From the NCBI RefSeq assembly GCF_025628885.1, contig NZ_JAOTIF010000017.1, forward strand, positions 1 to 64,000: 64,000 bases of DNA. Direction: 5' to 3'. Source of the DNA: Paraflavisolibacter caeni (lineage in GTDB: Bacteria; Bacteroidota; Bacteroidia; Chitinophagales; Chitinophagaceae). This document shows positions 46,001 through 54,330 of this stretch, piece after piece; positions within the stretch are counted from its first letter, which is position 1; the number at the start of each line of letters is the position of its first letter. The notes below the pieces were generated by a model that worked only from the letters and a program-made list of their open reading frames with translations, did no database searches and had not been told where the DNA came from. A program made the translations under genes and the position numbers.

Positions 46001-47210
46001 GCACAGTCCTCTTTTAAATACGCTGATTCAACAACGGTTTAACCAGAAATTGAATATCACTGCGCAAGTGAGCCCGATCAGAGATCTGAACATTGATATC
46101 AATTTTGATAAAACATTTGACAAGCAATATTCCGAATTGTATAAAGATACCAGCGGAACATCTGGCTTGCAGCGTTACAATCCTTATGCCATGGGAGGCT
46201 TTAGCATCAGCTATATTTCTTACCAGACCCTGTTTTCAAAATTCGATCCGAATGAAGTGTCTCAAACCTTTAAGCAGTTTGAAGCTAACAGGATCGTGCT
46301 GTCTGATCGTTTGGCCAAGCAGAACCCTTATTATTCAGGCAATGTAACTGCTGATGGCTATGCAGAAGGTTATGGCCGCTATGCACAGGATGTACTGGTT
46401 CCGGCCTTCATTGCAGCTTATACGGATAAAGACCCATTAAAAGTAGATTTGATTAAAAACTCCAATCCCAACCTGCGTTCTAACCCGTTCTCAGGTTATG
46501 TGCCAAAGCCCAATTGGAATATTTCTTATAGTGGCCTGTCGAGGATACCTGGTTTCGAAAAGGTATTTACCAATTTTACGATCCGCCATGGCTATAACAG
46601 TACCCTGAGCATGAATAGTTTCAATTCCAGTTTGCTGTTCCAGGATCCTTTCCGGGTAGGTTATCCCTATTTCCAGGATACCCTGACCGGCAACTTTGTG
46701 CCTTATTTCCTGGTACCAAATATTACCATTGCGGAGCAATTCAGTCCGCTTATTGAGATGGATATGTCGTTCACTAACGATCTTTCCACTCGCTTTGAAT
46801 ACAGGAAGAGCCGGCAGCTGAGTTTAAGCCTTATTGATTATCAATTAGCTGAAAACCGCTCAACTGAATTCGTGTTAGGGATGAACTGGCGCAAACGCGG
46901 TGTGCCGTTCCTGCAGAATGTAAGGATTGGTAAAAAAGGTAAAACGCTGGAAAATGATGTGACTATGCGTTTCGATTTCAGCTGGCGCGATGATGCTACT
47001 GCTAATAGCAAACTCGATCAGAATACAGCTTTTGGTACAGCCGGACAAAAAGTTATCCGGATATCACCTTCTATCGACTATGTAATGAGTAGCCGCATCA
47101 ACGTTAAGCTCTATTTCGAACAAAACCGGGTAATACCGAAGATTGCAACCTCTGCTCCGATCACTACCACCAGAGCAGGCGTGCAAGTGCGCGTTTCCCT
47201 GGCACAATAA
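40083..47210 (+). CDS. sprA: T9SS translocon / gliding motility protein SprA (Sov family)
   Basis: A 2375-residue outer-membrane protein, the very large single-chain beta-barrel through which T9SS substrates leave the cell. The length is close to the roughly 2400 residues of known SprA proteins. ATG 40083 gives a signal peptide (MCRAILPALLLGTCIKVSA); a TTG at 40059 would add eight residues. Family landmarks include GFSKDWVNRFTGIGKVDIRP, GSVTVTAGGQILQENVDYEI, the AIYIDDFEGTRSSIDLRFP motif typical of SprA (about residues 817-835), and a closing strand TRAGVQVRVSLAQ. Aromatic, alternating sequence throughout fits a barrel. It is encoded next to ruvA, and folD follows with its own promoter. Confidence 0.95.
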   Translation: MCRAILPALLLGTCIKVSAYSGHFYHPETNYQDTTGRGVSDTGRFPLRDRRGDPYTYSRRSPFDFSDTSFIKRQVEYDPATKQYYVIEKIGSKYYRTPMTFSMQEFLQLQGKKDEEAYFRKRADLLTNLNRRRSKPAFGFSKDWVNRFTGIGKVDIRPSGYVDIGLGYQGQNIKNPTLPERARKNGGLDFPMNAQFQVDANIGDKIKLPINYNTLANFDFENQLKLDYQGRDDEVLKQFQAGNISFSSKGTLIPGAQSLFGVKTQLQFGKLYLTTVLANQRSQRQTLGMQGGSASQLFNVKADEYEENRHFLLAQYFRNNYNNWMKTLPVVNSNVQVLRMEVWVTNRTGITTDTRDVVALMDLGESNPYNPRWGSSPVPYPANNSNTLYQTLISNPNSRNTALVQGLLTATGMQPVEEFEKTFARKLQPTDYYFNPQVGFLSLNQPLQPDEVLGVAYQYTYNGQVYQVGEFSQDIPPDSTGNSQKVLFLKLLKATSQRPNLPIWDLMMKNVYGVGYGQLERQDFQLNIVYEEPSKGEKRYLPDSAVKQDFRGAPILTLVNLDRLNNQNDPQPDGVFDYVEGFTVISSQSRIVFPVLEPFGRDLEFAFPSQAEMSKYLYYPLYDTIKAIAQTYANFNRFKLVGRSKSASNTDYQLGFNIPRGSVTVTAGGQILQENVDYEINYDLGTLRVINTAIINAGLPVQVQYENNASFGLQQRNYMGLRLDYLWNKNLTVGATAVRLGERPFFTKQNYGEDPIRNSMYGVDFDYRNEIPKLTRWLDKLPFYSSKTPSAITAYGEAAMLNPGHAPQIGKGSSGAIYIDDFEGTRSSIDLRFPITSWTLSSVPKGAVDANGNILFPEADLTNDLAVGYNRAKLAWYNIEPVLQEPTNENNPLKGNKEELSKPETRQVYQREIFPQRTNDFGQALLTTFDLAYYPTEKGPYNYLADPTRINGNGNFLQPKKSWGGIMRNIDQTDFESSNIEFIEFWMQDPFINKPNSTGGELYFNLGNLSEDLLKDSRRMYENGLPTPSSPNNPVEETIWGQVPRNPIQVTNAFSNEPADRPYQDVGFDGLTDTAEVRKFQPYLGEVQANFGANAPLYQKAIQDPSADNFRGYRDALYDKANAGILARYKDINNPHGNSPVANNTDQFTSAFTLYPDQEELNRDNTLNETEEYFQYRVEIKPNMQVNTNFITDIREVEVTPVNGVKRLEKWYLFRIPVKDYVAKVGSIPDFKSVRFIRMFMTNFEDSTVMRFGKLELIRNQWRKFNYETDSSGIYTPLPANDPTSVDILAVNLEENDQREPVHYAQPPGIERQQQISNNNVNLFLNEQSLSLKVCSLEPNDARGVFKTLNLDLRQYGRLSMFIHAESVNYSDDIKNGELNAVVRIGNDFVGNFYEVKIPLNITRWGATDSLEIWPELNNLDFDLNVLTGLKSRRNSNGVTPSTYYKEEINGRSYAILGNPNLGEVRGMMLAVQNTRQQSACSEVWFNELRLSRLDEKGGYAAVGRVDLRLADLGNVTFAGSVRTRGFGTLEQRVNERSREDFKQFDLSTNLDLGKLLPKSAAIQVPVYASISKTTSTPEYDPYDLDIKLKDKINNAPDNAKDSIREDAIDELTIKTVNFTNVKKNKTNNKPVQPWDISNIDLNYSMTRQERTNPILENEELTRTRAALGYNYAPQPHYLEPLKKAVKSNSPWLALIRDFNFNYKPSMFSFKADVFRQFGAVRSRNVGGGSYKFPETYDKYFYFDRYYTMRWDLTRSLALDFNAINNARVDEPAGRIDTKDKKETVRKNLFKGGRNTHYHHDVTFTYNLPMQKLPALDWTTIRASYTARYDWIASSLLPEAKEQGNSITMGQTSNVTGEFNFDMLYNKSKYLRNIYAEVPAQPKQNGDSAKQIIERTGNQVNTVPKVFARLLTSLKRVGVQFGEDLGTLLPGYLDSTQFLGMNLKSNQPGWNYVFGKQPDTSDINKFGEEGLLTHSPLLNTLIQQRFNQKLNITAQVSPIRDLNIDINFDKTFDKQYSELYKDTSGTSGLQRYNPYAMGGFSISYISYQTLFSKFDPNEVSQTFKQFEANRIVLSDRLAKQNPYYSGNVTADGYAEGYGRYAQDVLVPAFIAAYTDKDPLKVDLIKNSNPNLRSNPFSGYVPKPNWNISYSGLSRIPGFEKVFTNFTIRHGYNSTLSMNSFNSSLLFQDPFRVGYPYFQDTLTGNFVPYFLVPNITIAEQFSPLIEMDMSFTNDLSTRFEYRKSRQLSLSLIDYQLAENRSTEFVLGMNWRKRGVPFLQNVRIGKKGKTLENDVTMRFDFSWRDDATANSKLDQNTAFGTAGQKVIRISPSIDYVMSSRINVKLYFEQNRVIPKIATSAPITTTRAGVQVRVSLAQ

Positions 47211-47216
47211 ATTAAA

Positions 47217-47245
47217 TTGGGGTCAATTAAGGAATCTTACCTTTG
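47217..47245 (+). promoter_or_regulatory. Promoter of folD
   Basis: TTG at 47217-47219, an 18-nt spacer and TACCTTTG at 47238-47245 match the Bacteroidota sigma-A consensus. ATG 47250 starts four bases later, so the message is leaderless or nearly so. Confidence 0.7.
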
Positions 47246-47249
47246 CGCC

Positions 47250-48131
47250 ATGCAAATCTTAAATGGTAAAGAAGCGTCACAATCTATAAAGGATGCCTTG
47301 AAGCTTAATGTAGCCCAGTTATTAGCAGAAGGAAAGAAAGTGCCTCACCTCGCTGCCATCCTGGTGGGCAATAACGGCGCTAGCGAAACTTATGTAGCAG
47401 CCAAAGTAAAAGCCTGTGAAGAAGTTGGATTCAAATCTACGCTGGTCCGTGCCGAAGAGTCTATTACTTCATTGAAATTATTGGATATTATCCGTGACCT
47501 GAATAACGACGAGGATATTGATGGTATTCTTGTTCAGCTACCTCTCCCTAAACATATTTCTGAACAGGAAATAATCAATGCCATTGATCCAGATAAGGAT
47601 GTAGATGGATTTCATCCTAGCAATGTAGGACGAATGGTGCTTGGCCAGCCTACATTTATTCCGGCAACTCCTTATGGAATTATGTTGCTGCTGGAACACT
47701 ATAAGGTGGAAACCAAAGGTAAACACGCCGTTGTCATTGGCCGCAGCCATATTGTAGGCCGACCAATGAGTATATTGCTGAGCGGTTCTGGTTACCCTGG
47801 CAATTGTACCGTTACAGTTTGCCATTCCCATACAAAGAACCTGGAAGAGATTTGCCGCTCGGGTGATATAATTGTGGCAGCCTTAGGCAGGCCTGAATTT
47901 GTAACAGCAGAAATGGTAAAAGAAGGAGCTGTTGTGATAGATGTGGGTATTACGCGTGTTGTGGACCCGTCAAAGAAATCTGGCTTTGCTTTGAAAGGTG
48001 ATGTAGATTACAAGAACGTAGCGCCAAAATGTTCGTTTATTACTCCTGTACCCGGCGGTGTAGGCCCGATGACCATTGCAGCTCTGCTGAAGAATACATA
48101 CCACTCCTGTGTTAAAAGGAATTATGATTAA
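47250..48131 (+). CDS. folD: Bifunctional methylenetetrahydrofolate dehydrogenase/cyclohydrolase FolD
   Basis: Converts 5,10-methylene-THF to 10-formyl-THF through methenyl-THF, supplying one-carbon units for purines. From ATG 47250 it is 293 residues. The active-site block [21 protein letters not shown] (first 20 residues at about 34-53) contains the catalytic Tyr and Lys. [12 protein letters not shown] and [15 protein letters not shown] are the second signature. [17 protein letters not shown] is the NADP-binding loop. The C-terminus has [11 protein letters not shown]. An alternative TTG at 47217 belongs to the promoter. queE follows after 56 bp on the same strand. Confidence 0.96.
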   Translation: MQILNGKEASQSIKDALKLNVAQLLAEGKKVPHLAAILVGNNGASETYVAAKVKACEEVGFKSTLVRAEESITSLKLLDIIRDLNNDEDIDGILVQLPLPKHISEQEIINAIDPDKDVDGFHPSNVGRMVLGQPTFIPATPYGIMLLLEHYKVETKGKHAVVIGRSHIVGRPMSILLSGSGYPGNCTVTVCHSHTKNLEEICRSGDIIVAALGRPEFVTAEMVKEGAVVIDVGITRVVDPSKKSGFALKGDVDYKNVAPKCSFITPVPGGVGPMTIAALLKNTYHSCVKRNYD

Positions 48132-48187
48132 AATCTTTTGAATTGTTAACTCGTGAATTGGTGAACATGGATTTTGTGAATTTAGAA

Positions 48188-48817
48188 ATGAAAACTACAA
48201 CTTCAACTTTATATAATACTCAAATGCTGCCTGTAATGGAACACTTCTACACCATACAGGGGGAAGGGGTGCACCAGGGAAAGGCCGCATATTTCATTAG
48301 GCTCGGTGGCTGTGATGTTGGCTGTGTATGGTGCGATGTAAAAGATAGTTGGGAAGCCGGCCGGCATCCATTGCGCAGTATTGACTTCCTAGTCAATGAA
48401 GTAACGAAAACACCCTCACAAATAGTAGTGATTACCGGCGGCGAACCACTGATGCATGACCTGACAGAACTGACCAAGGCTTTGAAGGCTGCTGGTCTGA
48501 GGACACACATGGAAACTTCTGGTAGCTCACCTCTATCAGGTACCTGGGACTGGATCACAGTTTCTCCCAAAAAGTTCAAAGCCCCGCTACTCGAGGTGCT
48601 GCAACATGCAAGCGAACTGAAAGTCGTTGTTTTTAATAAATCCGATTTCGACTGGGCCGAAAAACATGCAGTCCTTGTTCCGCCTTCCTGTAAATTATTC
48701 CTTCAACCTGAATGGGGAAAGAGAGAGGCTGTTACTCCGCTCATCATTGACTATATCAAAGACCACCCTCAGTGGCAACTTTCACTGCAAATACATAAAT
48801 ATATCAACGTACCCTAG
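48188..48817 (+). CDS. queE: 7-carboxy-7-deazaguanine synthase (QueE family radical SAM)
   Basis: Radical-SAM enzyme making 7-carboxy-7-deazaguanine in the queuosine pathway. From ATG 48188 it has 209 residues. FYTIQGEGVHQGKAAYFIRL leads to the cluster motif CDVGCVWC (Cys42, Cys46, Cys49), a CxxxCxxC form standard for radical SAM proteins. VVITGGEPLMHDL is the SAM-binding GGE motif. ETSGSSPL, WITVSPKKF, ELKVV and LQPEW are QueE blocks. The protein ends QLSLQIHKYINVP, as is typical. The TTG at 48143 would add 15 residues and is less likely. It follows folD closely; other queuosine genes are not in the window. Confidence 0.93.
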   Translation: MKTTTSTLYNTQMLPVMEHFYTIQGEGVHQGKAAYFIRLGGCDVGCVWCDVKDSWEAGRHPLRSIDFLVNEVTKTPSQIVVITGGEPLMHDLTELTKALKAAGLRTHMETSGSSPLSGTWDWITVSPKKFKAPLLEVLQHASELKVVVFNKSDFDWAEKHAVLVPPSCKLFLQPEWGKREAVTPLIIDYIKDHPQWQLSLQIHKYINVP

Positions 48818-48902
48818 AAAGATTATGGTGCAAGTTTTGCGTAAACGTTAAATTCGGTGCTTCAATTGGCGTACCCGAATCATCATTTATTAACTTCATC
48901 CA

Positions 48903-50831
48903 ATGGAGAAACTGCACCCTTTGCGTTGTACAATTTGCATTTTATGTTTGATATTTTCCATTTCATATGCTTCTGCCCAATACGATCCTTCTAAGATCAA
49001 TAAGAAGACTGTTGAAGTCTACAATAAAGGTCTTGAAAAAGCCCAGAGCGGCAATTATAAAGAAGCCATAGCATCCTTCCAGGAAGCTATAAAGAGAGAA
49101 CCGCGTTATATTGAAGCCTATCTTTCTTTGGCCGGCGTATTTGGCGAATTAAAGGATCATGAGCAAAGTGCCGCTACATATGAGAAGGCTTTCGCGCTAG
49201 ATTCGAACTTTACATCTGACCTACGTTTGCCTTATTCGATCAATCTTGCGGCAATGGGACAGTTTGAGAAAGCTTTGAATACTGTCAATGCCCTGCTGTC
49301 AAGACCTAATCTTGGAGCCAATACAAGGAAGGCTGCCGAATACCGTCGTAACACTTATCAGTTTGCCATCGATTATGCACGCAACAATCCATATAAAGAT
49401 TATGTGTTCAATCCTGTAAACATGGGCGACAATATTAATTCTGCAGAAGCAGAGTATTTTCCTTCCATGCCCATTGATGGAAGTGGGCTCGTATTCACCA
49501 GGCGGCTGAATAATTTCAATGAAGAGTTCTTTTTAAGTGAAAACGACCATGGTACCTGGAGGCCTGCTCACAGGTTGACTGGTAGTATCAACACGCCTCA
49601 AAATGAGGGCGCTCAAATGATCTCGCAGGATGGCCAATGGCTTGTCTTTACCGGGTGTAATCGCCCAGACGGTAATGGCAGTTGTGATATTTATATTTCT
49701 TATAAAACAACCAGCGGCTGGAGTGAAGCTGTCAATCTGGGAAGCAAGGTCAATTCGGAACAGTGGGATTCCCAGCCATGCCTTTCTCCAGACAAAAGAG
49801 ACCTCTATTTCAGTAGTCATCGCCCCGGAGGCCTTGGCGGTGCCGACATTTATGTTTCTCATCTCCAGGCCAATGGCCGCTGGAGTGAACCAGAGAATTT
49901 AGGGCCCCAGATCAATACCTCTGGTAATGAATTCAGTCCCTTTATTCATGCCGATAACCAGACACTCTATTTTACTTCAACAGGTTGGCCCGGCTATGGT
50001 AAGGAAGATCTGTTTGTGTCCCACAAAGGGACTGATGGAAAATGGAGTACGCCAAAAAACTTAGGCTATCCCATCAACACAGTAAATGAAGAAGGTTCTT
50101 TGTTCATTGCGGCAGATGGTAAAACGGCTTTCTATGCCAGCGACCGCAGCCAGGGTAAAGGCATGCTTGATATATACAGTTTTGAGCTGAGGCCTGATAT
50201 CCGTCCGGCAAAAACACTGTGGGTAAAGGGAAAAGTGTATGACAAGAAAACCAGTGCCGGCCTTCCATCCAGTGTAGAATTGATCGACCTGGCATCGAAA
50301 CAAACCATTTCAAAGGTACAAACCGATGAAAACGGTGATTATTTGATCACCTTGCCAGTAGGTAAAGATTATGCATTCAATGTCGCCCGCCGTGGATATT
50401 TATTCTATTCGGATAATTATGCGCTGGTCAATAAAATTCCGGATTCTACTTACAAGAAAGATATACCACTGCAACCAATAGAAGTAAATGCGTCGGTGGT
50501 ATTGAAGAATATATTCTTTGACTTCAATAAATATGACCTCGAGCCTCAATCACAGGCAGAACTGGATAAAGTGGTGCAATTACTGCAAGAAAATCCTAGT
50601 GTTAAGATCCAGCTGGAAGGGCATACTGATAATATTGGTAATGCTACCGATAATCTTAAGCTTTCAGAAAACCGGGCAAAAGCAGTTGTGAATTACCTGA
50701 TCGGCAAAGGCATTGAAAGCAAGCGCCTGGTTGCCAAAGGTTTTGGAGCCACCCAACCCATTGCAGACAATACAACTGACGAAGGGCGCGCACAAAACAG
50801 GAGGACAGAGTTAAAAATTGTTGGTAAATAA
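48903..50831 (+). CDS. PorE-like T9SS protein: TPR, beta-propeller, CRD and OmpA domains
   Basis: A 642-residue periplasmic/outer-membrane-associated protein. A signal peptide (about 1-25, ending in YASA) is followed by TPR helices (about 35-165, with VYNKGLEKAQSGNYKEAIAS), a five-bladed PD40/WD40-like propeller (about 180-430, with repeated SPDKRDLYFSS-type strands and GGLGGADIYVS), a carboxypeptidase-regulatory-like domain (about 438-510) and an OmpA-type peptidoglycan-binding domain (about 530-642, LEGHTDNIGN and NRRTELK). This order is that of PorE, which links the T9SS to peptidoglycan. Paralogues with the same architecture occur in many copies in Bacteroidota, so PorE itself is not certain. 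Confidence 0.85.
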   Translation: MEKLHPLRCTICILCLIFSISYASAQYDPSKINKKTVEVYNKGLEKAQSGNYKEAIASFQEAIKREPRYIEAYLSLAGVFGELKDHEQSAATYEKAFALDSNFTSDLRLPYSINLAAMGQFEKALNTVNALLSRPNLGANTRKAAEYRRNTYQFAIDYARNNPYKDYVFNPVNMGDNINSAEAEYFPSMPIDGSGLVFTRRLNNFNEEFFLSENDHGTWRPAHRLTGSINTPQNEGAQMISQDGQWLVFTGCNRPDGNGSCDIYISYKTTSGWSEAVNLGSKVNSEQWDSQPCLSPDKRDLYFSSHRPGGLGGADIYVSHLQANGRWSEPENLGPQINTSGNEFSPFIHADNQTLYFTSTGWPGYGKEDLFVSHKGTDGKWSTPKNLGYPINTVNEEGSLFIAADGKTAFYASDRSQGKGMLDIYSFELRPDIRPAKTLWVKGKVYDKKTSAGLPSSVELIDLASKQTISKVQTDENGDYLITLPVGKDYAFNVARRGYLFYSDNYALVNKIPDSTYKKDIPLQPIEVNASVVLKNIFFDFNKYDLEPQSQAELDKVVQLLQENPSVKIQLEGHTDNIGNATDNLKLSENRAKAVVNYLIGKGIESKRLVAKGFGATQPIADNTTDEGRAQNRRTELKIVGK

Positions 50832-50873
50832 AAAGAAAAGGTTTTATATCTTTCGGTATCTAAAACCAAAACT

Positions 50874-51977
50874 CTGAACTCCGAACTGCTTTACCAACTA
50901 GCGCTGACGCTTGTTCCAAATATCGGTGATGTACAATCGAAAGTACTGATCCAGCATTTGGGCGAAGCCTCTTCTGTCTTCAAAGCTAAAGTTTCAACCC
51001 TGGAAAGTATTGAGGGTATTGGTTCTATACGGGCCAATAGCATTAAGGCATTTAAAGATTTTGCAAGAGCGGAGAAAGAAATTGGTTTTATAGAGAAATA
51101 TAAGATTAAAACCCTATTTCTAAACGACAAGGATTATCCACAACGCTTGCTTAACTGTTACGATGCTCCTGCCCTTTTGTTTTATAAAGGAAAAGCAAAC
51201 CTGAATGCTCCGCGGATCATTTCTATTGTTGGTACAAGAAACAATACAGAATACGGCAAAAACTTTACTGAAAAGTTGGTCAGGGACCTTGCTGAGGTAA
51301 ATGTGCTGGTTGTCAGCGGCCTTGCCTTTGGCATTGATGCTATAGCACACAAGGCTGCATTAAAATATGGGCAGCCTACCGTAGGTGCTGTTGGTCATGG
51401 ATTGGATATTATTTATCCTTCCGAAAATAAAAGCCTGGCTAAGGAAATGGTGCAACAGGAGGGAGGGATTATTTCGGAGTTCTTTAGTGAAACCAAGCCC
51501 GATAAACATAATTTTCCCCTGCGTAACCGCATTGTTGCCGGTCTGGCCGACGCCACAGTTGTAGTTGAAACTGCCGTAAAAGGTGGGAGCATGATCACGG
51601 CCAAGCTTGCCGATTCCTATAACCGCGATGTTTTTGCATTGCCGGGTAGGGTAGATGATTCTAAGAGCAAGGGTTGTAATTACCTGATACAATTCAATAA
51701 AGCCATTCTGCTGACTGATGCCAAACAATTGTTGCAGATAATGGGCTGGGAGGAGAAGAAAAAAGATAATACTCCACGGCAACCTGAGCTCTTCGCAGAA
51801 CTTTCTCCCGAGGAACACCAACTGGTCCAACTACTGCAGGAAAAAGAAATGGTACATATCGACGAGATCAACCTGCGCAGCGGTCTCAGTAGCTCCTCTA
51901 TCGCCGCCGCCATCCTAAACCTCGAACTCCAAAATCTAATACAAGCCCTGCCCGGAAAGATGTACAGGCTGATATAG
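50874..51977 (+). CDS. dprA: DNA processing protein DprA, apparent CTG start
   Basis: Loads RecA on incoming single-stranded DNA during natural transformation. The Rossmann-type DprA domain is clear: [73 protein letters not shown] and [10 protein letters not shown]-terminal winged helix (about residues 300-367) follows. The first recognised start is TTG 50958, but the frame is open upstream and encodes the usual N-terminus [16 protein letters not shown] without any ATG, GTG or TTG. CTG 50874 gives a start ([11 protein letters not shown]) and a 367-residue protein of normal length. The function is secure; the start codon is the odd feature. Confidence 0.9.
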   Translation: MNSELLYQLALTLVPNIGDVQSKVLIQHLGEASSVFKAKVSTLESIEGIGSIRANSIKAFKDFARAEKEIGFIEKYKIKTLFLNDKDYPQRLLNCYDAPALLFYKGKANLNAPRIISIVGTRNNTEYGKNFTEKLVRDLAEVNVLVVSGLAFGIDAIAHKAALKYGQPTVGAVGHGLDIIYPSENKSLAKEMVQQEGGIISEFFSETKPDKHNFPLRNRIVAGLADATVVVETAVKGGSMITAKLADSYNRDVFALPGRVDDSKSKGCNYLIQFNKAILLTDAKQLLQIMGWEEKKKDNTPRQPELFAELSPEEHQLVQLLQEKEMVHIDEINLRSGLSSSSIAAAILNLELQNLIQALPGKMYRLI

Positions 51978-51991
51978 TCCTATAATACCCT

Positions 51992-51999
51992 TACCTTTG
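51992..51999 (+). promoter_or_regulatory. -7 box of guaB
   Basis: TACCTTTG ends three bases before ATG 52003. It shows that the in-frame TTG at 51997 is promoter, not a start codon. The -33 element is not clear. Confidence 0.55.
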
Positions 52000-52002
52000 C
52001 AC

Positions 52003-53484
52003 ATGGCAGAAAAAAATACCTCCTCAGAAAAAATCCAATTAGAAGGTTTAACGTTCGATGATGTACTGCTGGTTCCGGCTTATTCGGAAATCCTGCCTCG
52101 CGACGTTGATATTAAAACCCGTCTTACTAAAGACATTACACTTAATGTTCCCATGCTCTCTTCGGCAATGGATACGGTAACAGAAGCGTCCCTCGCTATT
52201 GCCCTTGCACGCGAAGGTGGCATTGGCGTTCTGCACAAGAACATGAGTATTGAAAAACAAGCCGACCAGGTACGAAGAGTAAAACGCAGTGAAAGCGGAA
52301 TGATCCTGGATCCTATAACACTTACAACCGAGGCTACCATTGGTGATGCCCTGCGTTTGATGCGCGAAAATAAAATAGGCGGTATCCCTGTTACTGATGG
52401 TAACGGAACTCTTGCCGGTATTATTACCAACCGTGACCTTCGTTTTGAAGCAGACGGACACCGGAAGGTAAGCGAGGTAATGACAAAGGAAAACCTTATC
52501 ACCGCTCCCGAAGGTACCAACCTGAAAATGGCTGAAGCGACCCTCCAAAAGCACAAGATCGAAAAGCTGCCAGTGGTTGATAAGTCTGGCAGGCTGATCG
52601 GCCTGATTACCTACCGCGACATTCTGAAGCTATACAGCTTTCCCAATGCTGTTAAAGATTCTTTTGGCCGTTTGTTGGTGGGCGCAGCTGTAGGCGTTAC
52701 ACGCGATTTGCTGGACCGTGTTGCCGCTTTGCAAAGCGTAGGGGTAGATGTAATTTGTTTGGATAGTGCCCATGGCCACTCCAAGGGAATATTAGATTCT
52801 GTGAAGAATGTGAAAAAGAACTTCAAACATATCAACCTGATTGCAGGTAATATCGCAACGGCCTCAGGCGCCAAGGCGCTCGTTGATGCTGGTGCCGATG
52901 CTGTGAAAGTAGGTATTGGTCCTGGGTCTATCTGTACCACCCGCATTGTAGCCGGTGCTGGCGTGCCCCAGTTAACGGCTGTGATGGAAGCGCATTCCGT
53001 TCTGTCTAAAGCTGGTATCCCTTTGATCGCTGATGGTGGTATCCGTTACACTGGCGATATGGTGAAAGCTCTTGCTGCCGGTGCTGATTGTGTGATGATG
53101 GGTAGCATCTTTGCTGGTACGGAAGAAAGCCCGGGCGACACCATTATATACGAGGGACGTAAGTTTAAGGAATACCGTGGAATGGGGTCTTTAGGCGCCA
53201 TGTCAACAGGCAGCAGCGACCGGTACTTCCAGGATCCTGAAGCAGATGTAAAGAAATATGTACCGGAAGGTATTGAAGGCCGTGTGGCTTACAAAGGCAT
53301 GTTGAAAGAGATCGTTTATCAATATGTAGGCGGCCTCCGTGCCGGTATGGGCTATTGTGGTGCTAGAAACATTGACGAGCTCCAGCAAGCCCGCTTTGTA
53401 AAGATTACAAATGCCGGTATGCGCGAAAGCCATGCACACGACGTGGAAATTACAAGGGAAGCTCCCAACTACTCAAGAAAATAA
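52003..53484 (+). CDS. guaB: Inosine-5'-monophosphate dehydrogenase
   Basis: Oxidises IMP to XMP, the committed step of guanine nucleotide synthesis. The 493-residue protein is full length. The catalytic barrel is split by two CBS domains (about residues 96-213) that bind regulatory nucleotides. [17 protein letters not shown] (Cys311) is the catalytic loop, [11 protein letters not shown] binds phosphate, and [11 protein letters not shown] is the mobile flap. The C-terminus has [14 protein letters not shown]. It starts at ATG 52003, directly behind the promoter box, and is followed by a palindromic repeat pair. Confidence 0.97.
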   Translation: MAEKNTSSEKIQLEGLTFDDVLLVPAYSEILPRDVDIKTRLTKDITLNVPMLSSAMDTVTEASLAIALAREGGIGVLHKNMSIEKQADQVRRVKRSESGMILDPITLTTEATIGDALRLMRENKIGGIPVTDGNGTLAGIITNRDLRFEADGHRKVSEVMTKENLITAPEGTNLKMAEATLQKHKIEKLPVVDKSGRLIGLITYRDILKLYSFPNAVKDSFGRLLVGAAVGVTRDLLDRVAALQSVGVDVICLDSAHGHSKGILDSVKNVKKNFKHINLIAGNIATASGAKALVDAGADAVKVGIGPGSICTTRIVAGAGVPQLTAVMEAHSVLSKAGIPLIADGGIRYTGDMVKALAAGADCVMMGSIFAGTEESPGDTIIYEGRKFKEYRGMGSLGAMSTGSSDRYFQDPEADVKKYVPEGIEGRVAYKGMLKEIVYQYVGGLRAGMGYCGARNIDELQQARFVKITNAGMRESHAHDVEITREAPNYSRK

Positions 53485-53493
53485 AACCCACCT

Positions 53494-53596
53494 CACACCC
53501 CCGCCCCTAAAGGGGAGGGCTATGCTGCAAAGCCTTTTTAAAAATTATTTAATAAGGATTTGAAGCGCAGATTCCCCTTTAGGGGCTAGGGGTGTG
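53494..53596. repeat. Inverted pair of REP-like palindromic repeats
   Basis: Left arm 53494-53517 and right arm 53573-53596 are near-perfect reverse complements over about 23 bp; they differ by a one-base gap and one substitution. Each arm holds the smaller palindrome CCCCTAAAGGGG or CCCCTTTAGGGG. The 55-bp interior is AT-rich without an ORF. The layout resembles paired REP elements or a small MITE and doubles as the guaB 3' end. It overlaps a GTG (53594) that might otherwise be taken as the next gene's start. Confidence 0.65.
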
Positions 53597-53605
53597 ATTG
53601 GCCAT

Positions 53606-54271
53606 ATGCGTGTTGAACACCGCTATATTAAACAAGGCCTCTATACGCCGCCTGGGGCTACTTGTTTGCTTATTGGCACCTTCCCCAGCGTGCTTGTTCG
53701 CGAGGCTTTTGGCCGTTTACGGCCTACCGATGTTGACTTTTTTTATGGCAGCATTGACAACAACTTCTGGAAAGATTTAGGCATCATATATAATCGTTCC
53801 TTTTCTTTTAACCGATCAACGGAAGCCATAAAAGAAAGAATGAAGTTGCTGGACGATCTGAAACTGGCTATGTCTGATGCCATCTTTGCCTGCGAAACTA
53901 CTGGCAGCGCCATGGATACAGCATTGCAAAACATAGAGCCAAACATTTATATCATCGATGTATTGGACAATAATCCTGCAATTGATACCCTGTTTTTTAC
54001 CAGCAGTTCCGGGAAGGTAAATGCAGAAACACTCACACTCAGGGTGTTAAAAGAAGCCGACCGAGCCAGCAAAATGAAGATTACCCAGAAAAGCGGTCCG
54101 CGCATGCGTAGTTTCTTGTTTACAGAAAAAAGTGGAAAACAACGCCCAATAAAATCGATAACCCTTTATTCCCCTTCGCCCCTTGCTGAACAATGGGGAA
54201 GCCTCACACCAGAAAAGAGAAGAGAACAGTACCGTCAATACTTGCCAAAGCTTAACCATCTTCATACATGA
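53606..54271 (+). CDS. Uracil-DNA glycosylase superfamily-like protein
   Basis: A 221-residue protein from ATG 53606. The N-terminal CLLIGTFPSVLVREAFG followed by VDFFYGSIDNNFWKDLG resembles the LIGxxPG...NxFW arrangement of the Mug/deoxyinosine-glycosylase branch of the UDG superfamily. SDAIFACETTGSAMDTAL and a late KSITLYSPSP (the family has an H/N-P-S element near here) agree. The canonical catalytic residues are not clearly present, so the activity is uncertain. The longer GTG start (53594) lies in the upstream palindromic repeat and is rejected. Confidence 0.6.
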   Translation: MRVEHRYIKQGLYTPPGATCLLIGTFPSVLVREAFGRLRPTDVDFFYGSIDNNFWKDLGIIYNRSFSFNRSTEAIKERMKLLDDLKLAMSDAIFACETTGSAMDTALQNIEPNIYIIDVLDNNPAIDTLFFTSSSGKVNAETLTLRVLKEADRASKMKITQKSGPRMRSFLFTEKSGKQRPIKSITLYSPSPLAEQWGSLTPEKRREQYRQYLPKLNHLHT

Positions 54272-54330
54272 TTCGGTATTCGAATCATTCGTAATTCCCC
54301 ACTATCTTTCCACCTTTAAAAAACTTTGCA

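Noticed and set aside
51997-52002. TTG start for guaB
   Set aside because: The TTG is the end of the TACCTTTG promoter box; ATG 52003 is the natural start.
53594-53605. GTG start for the UDG-like gene
   Set aside because: The codon lies in the arm of a palindromic repeat; ATG 53606 is better supported.
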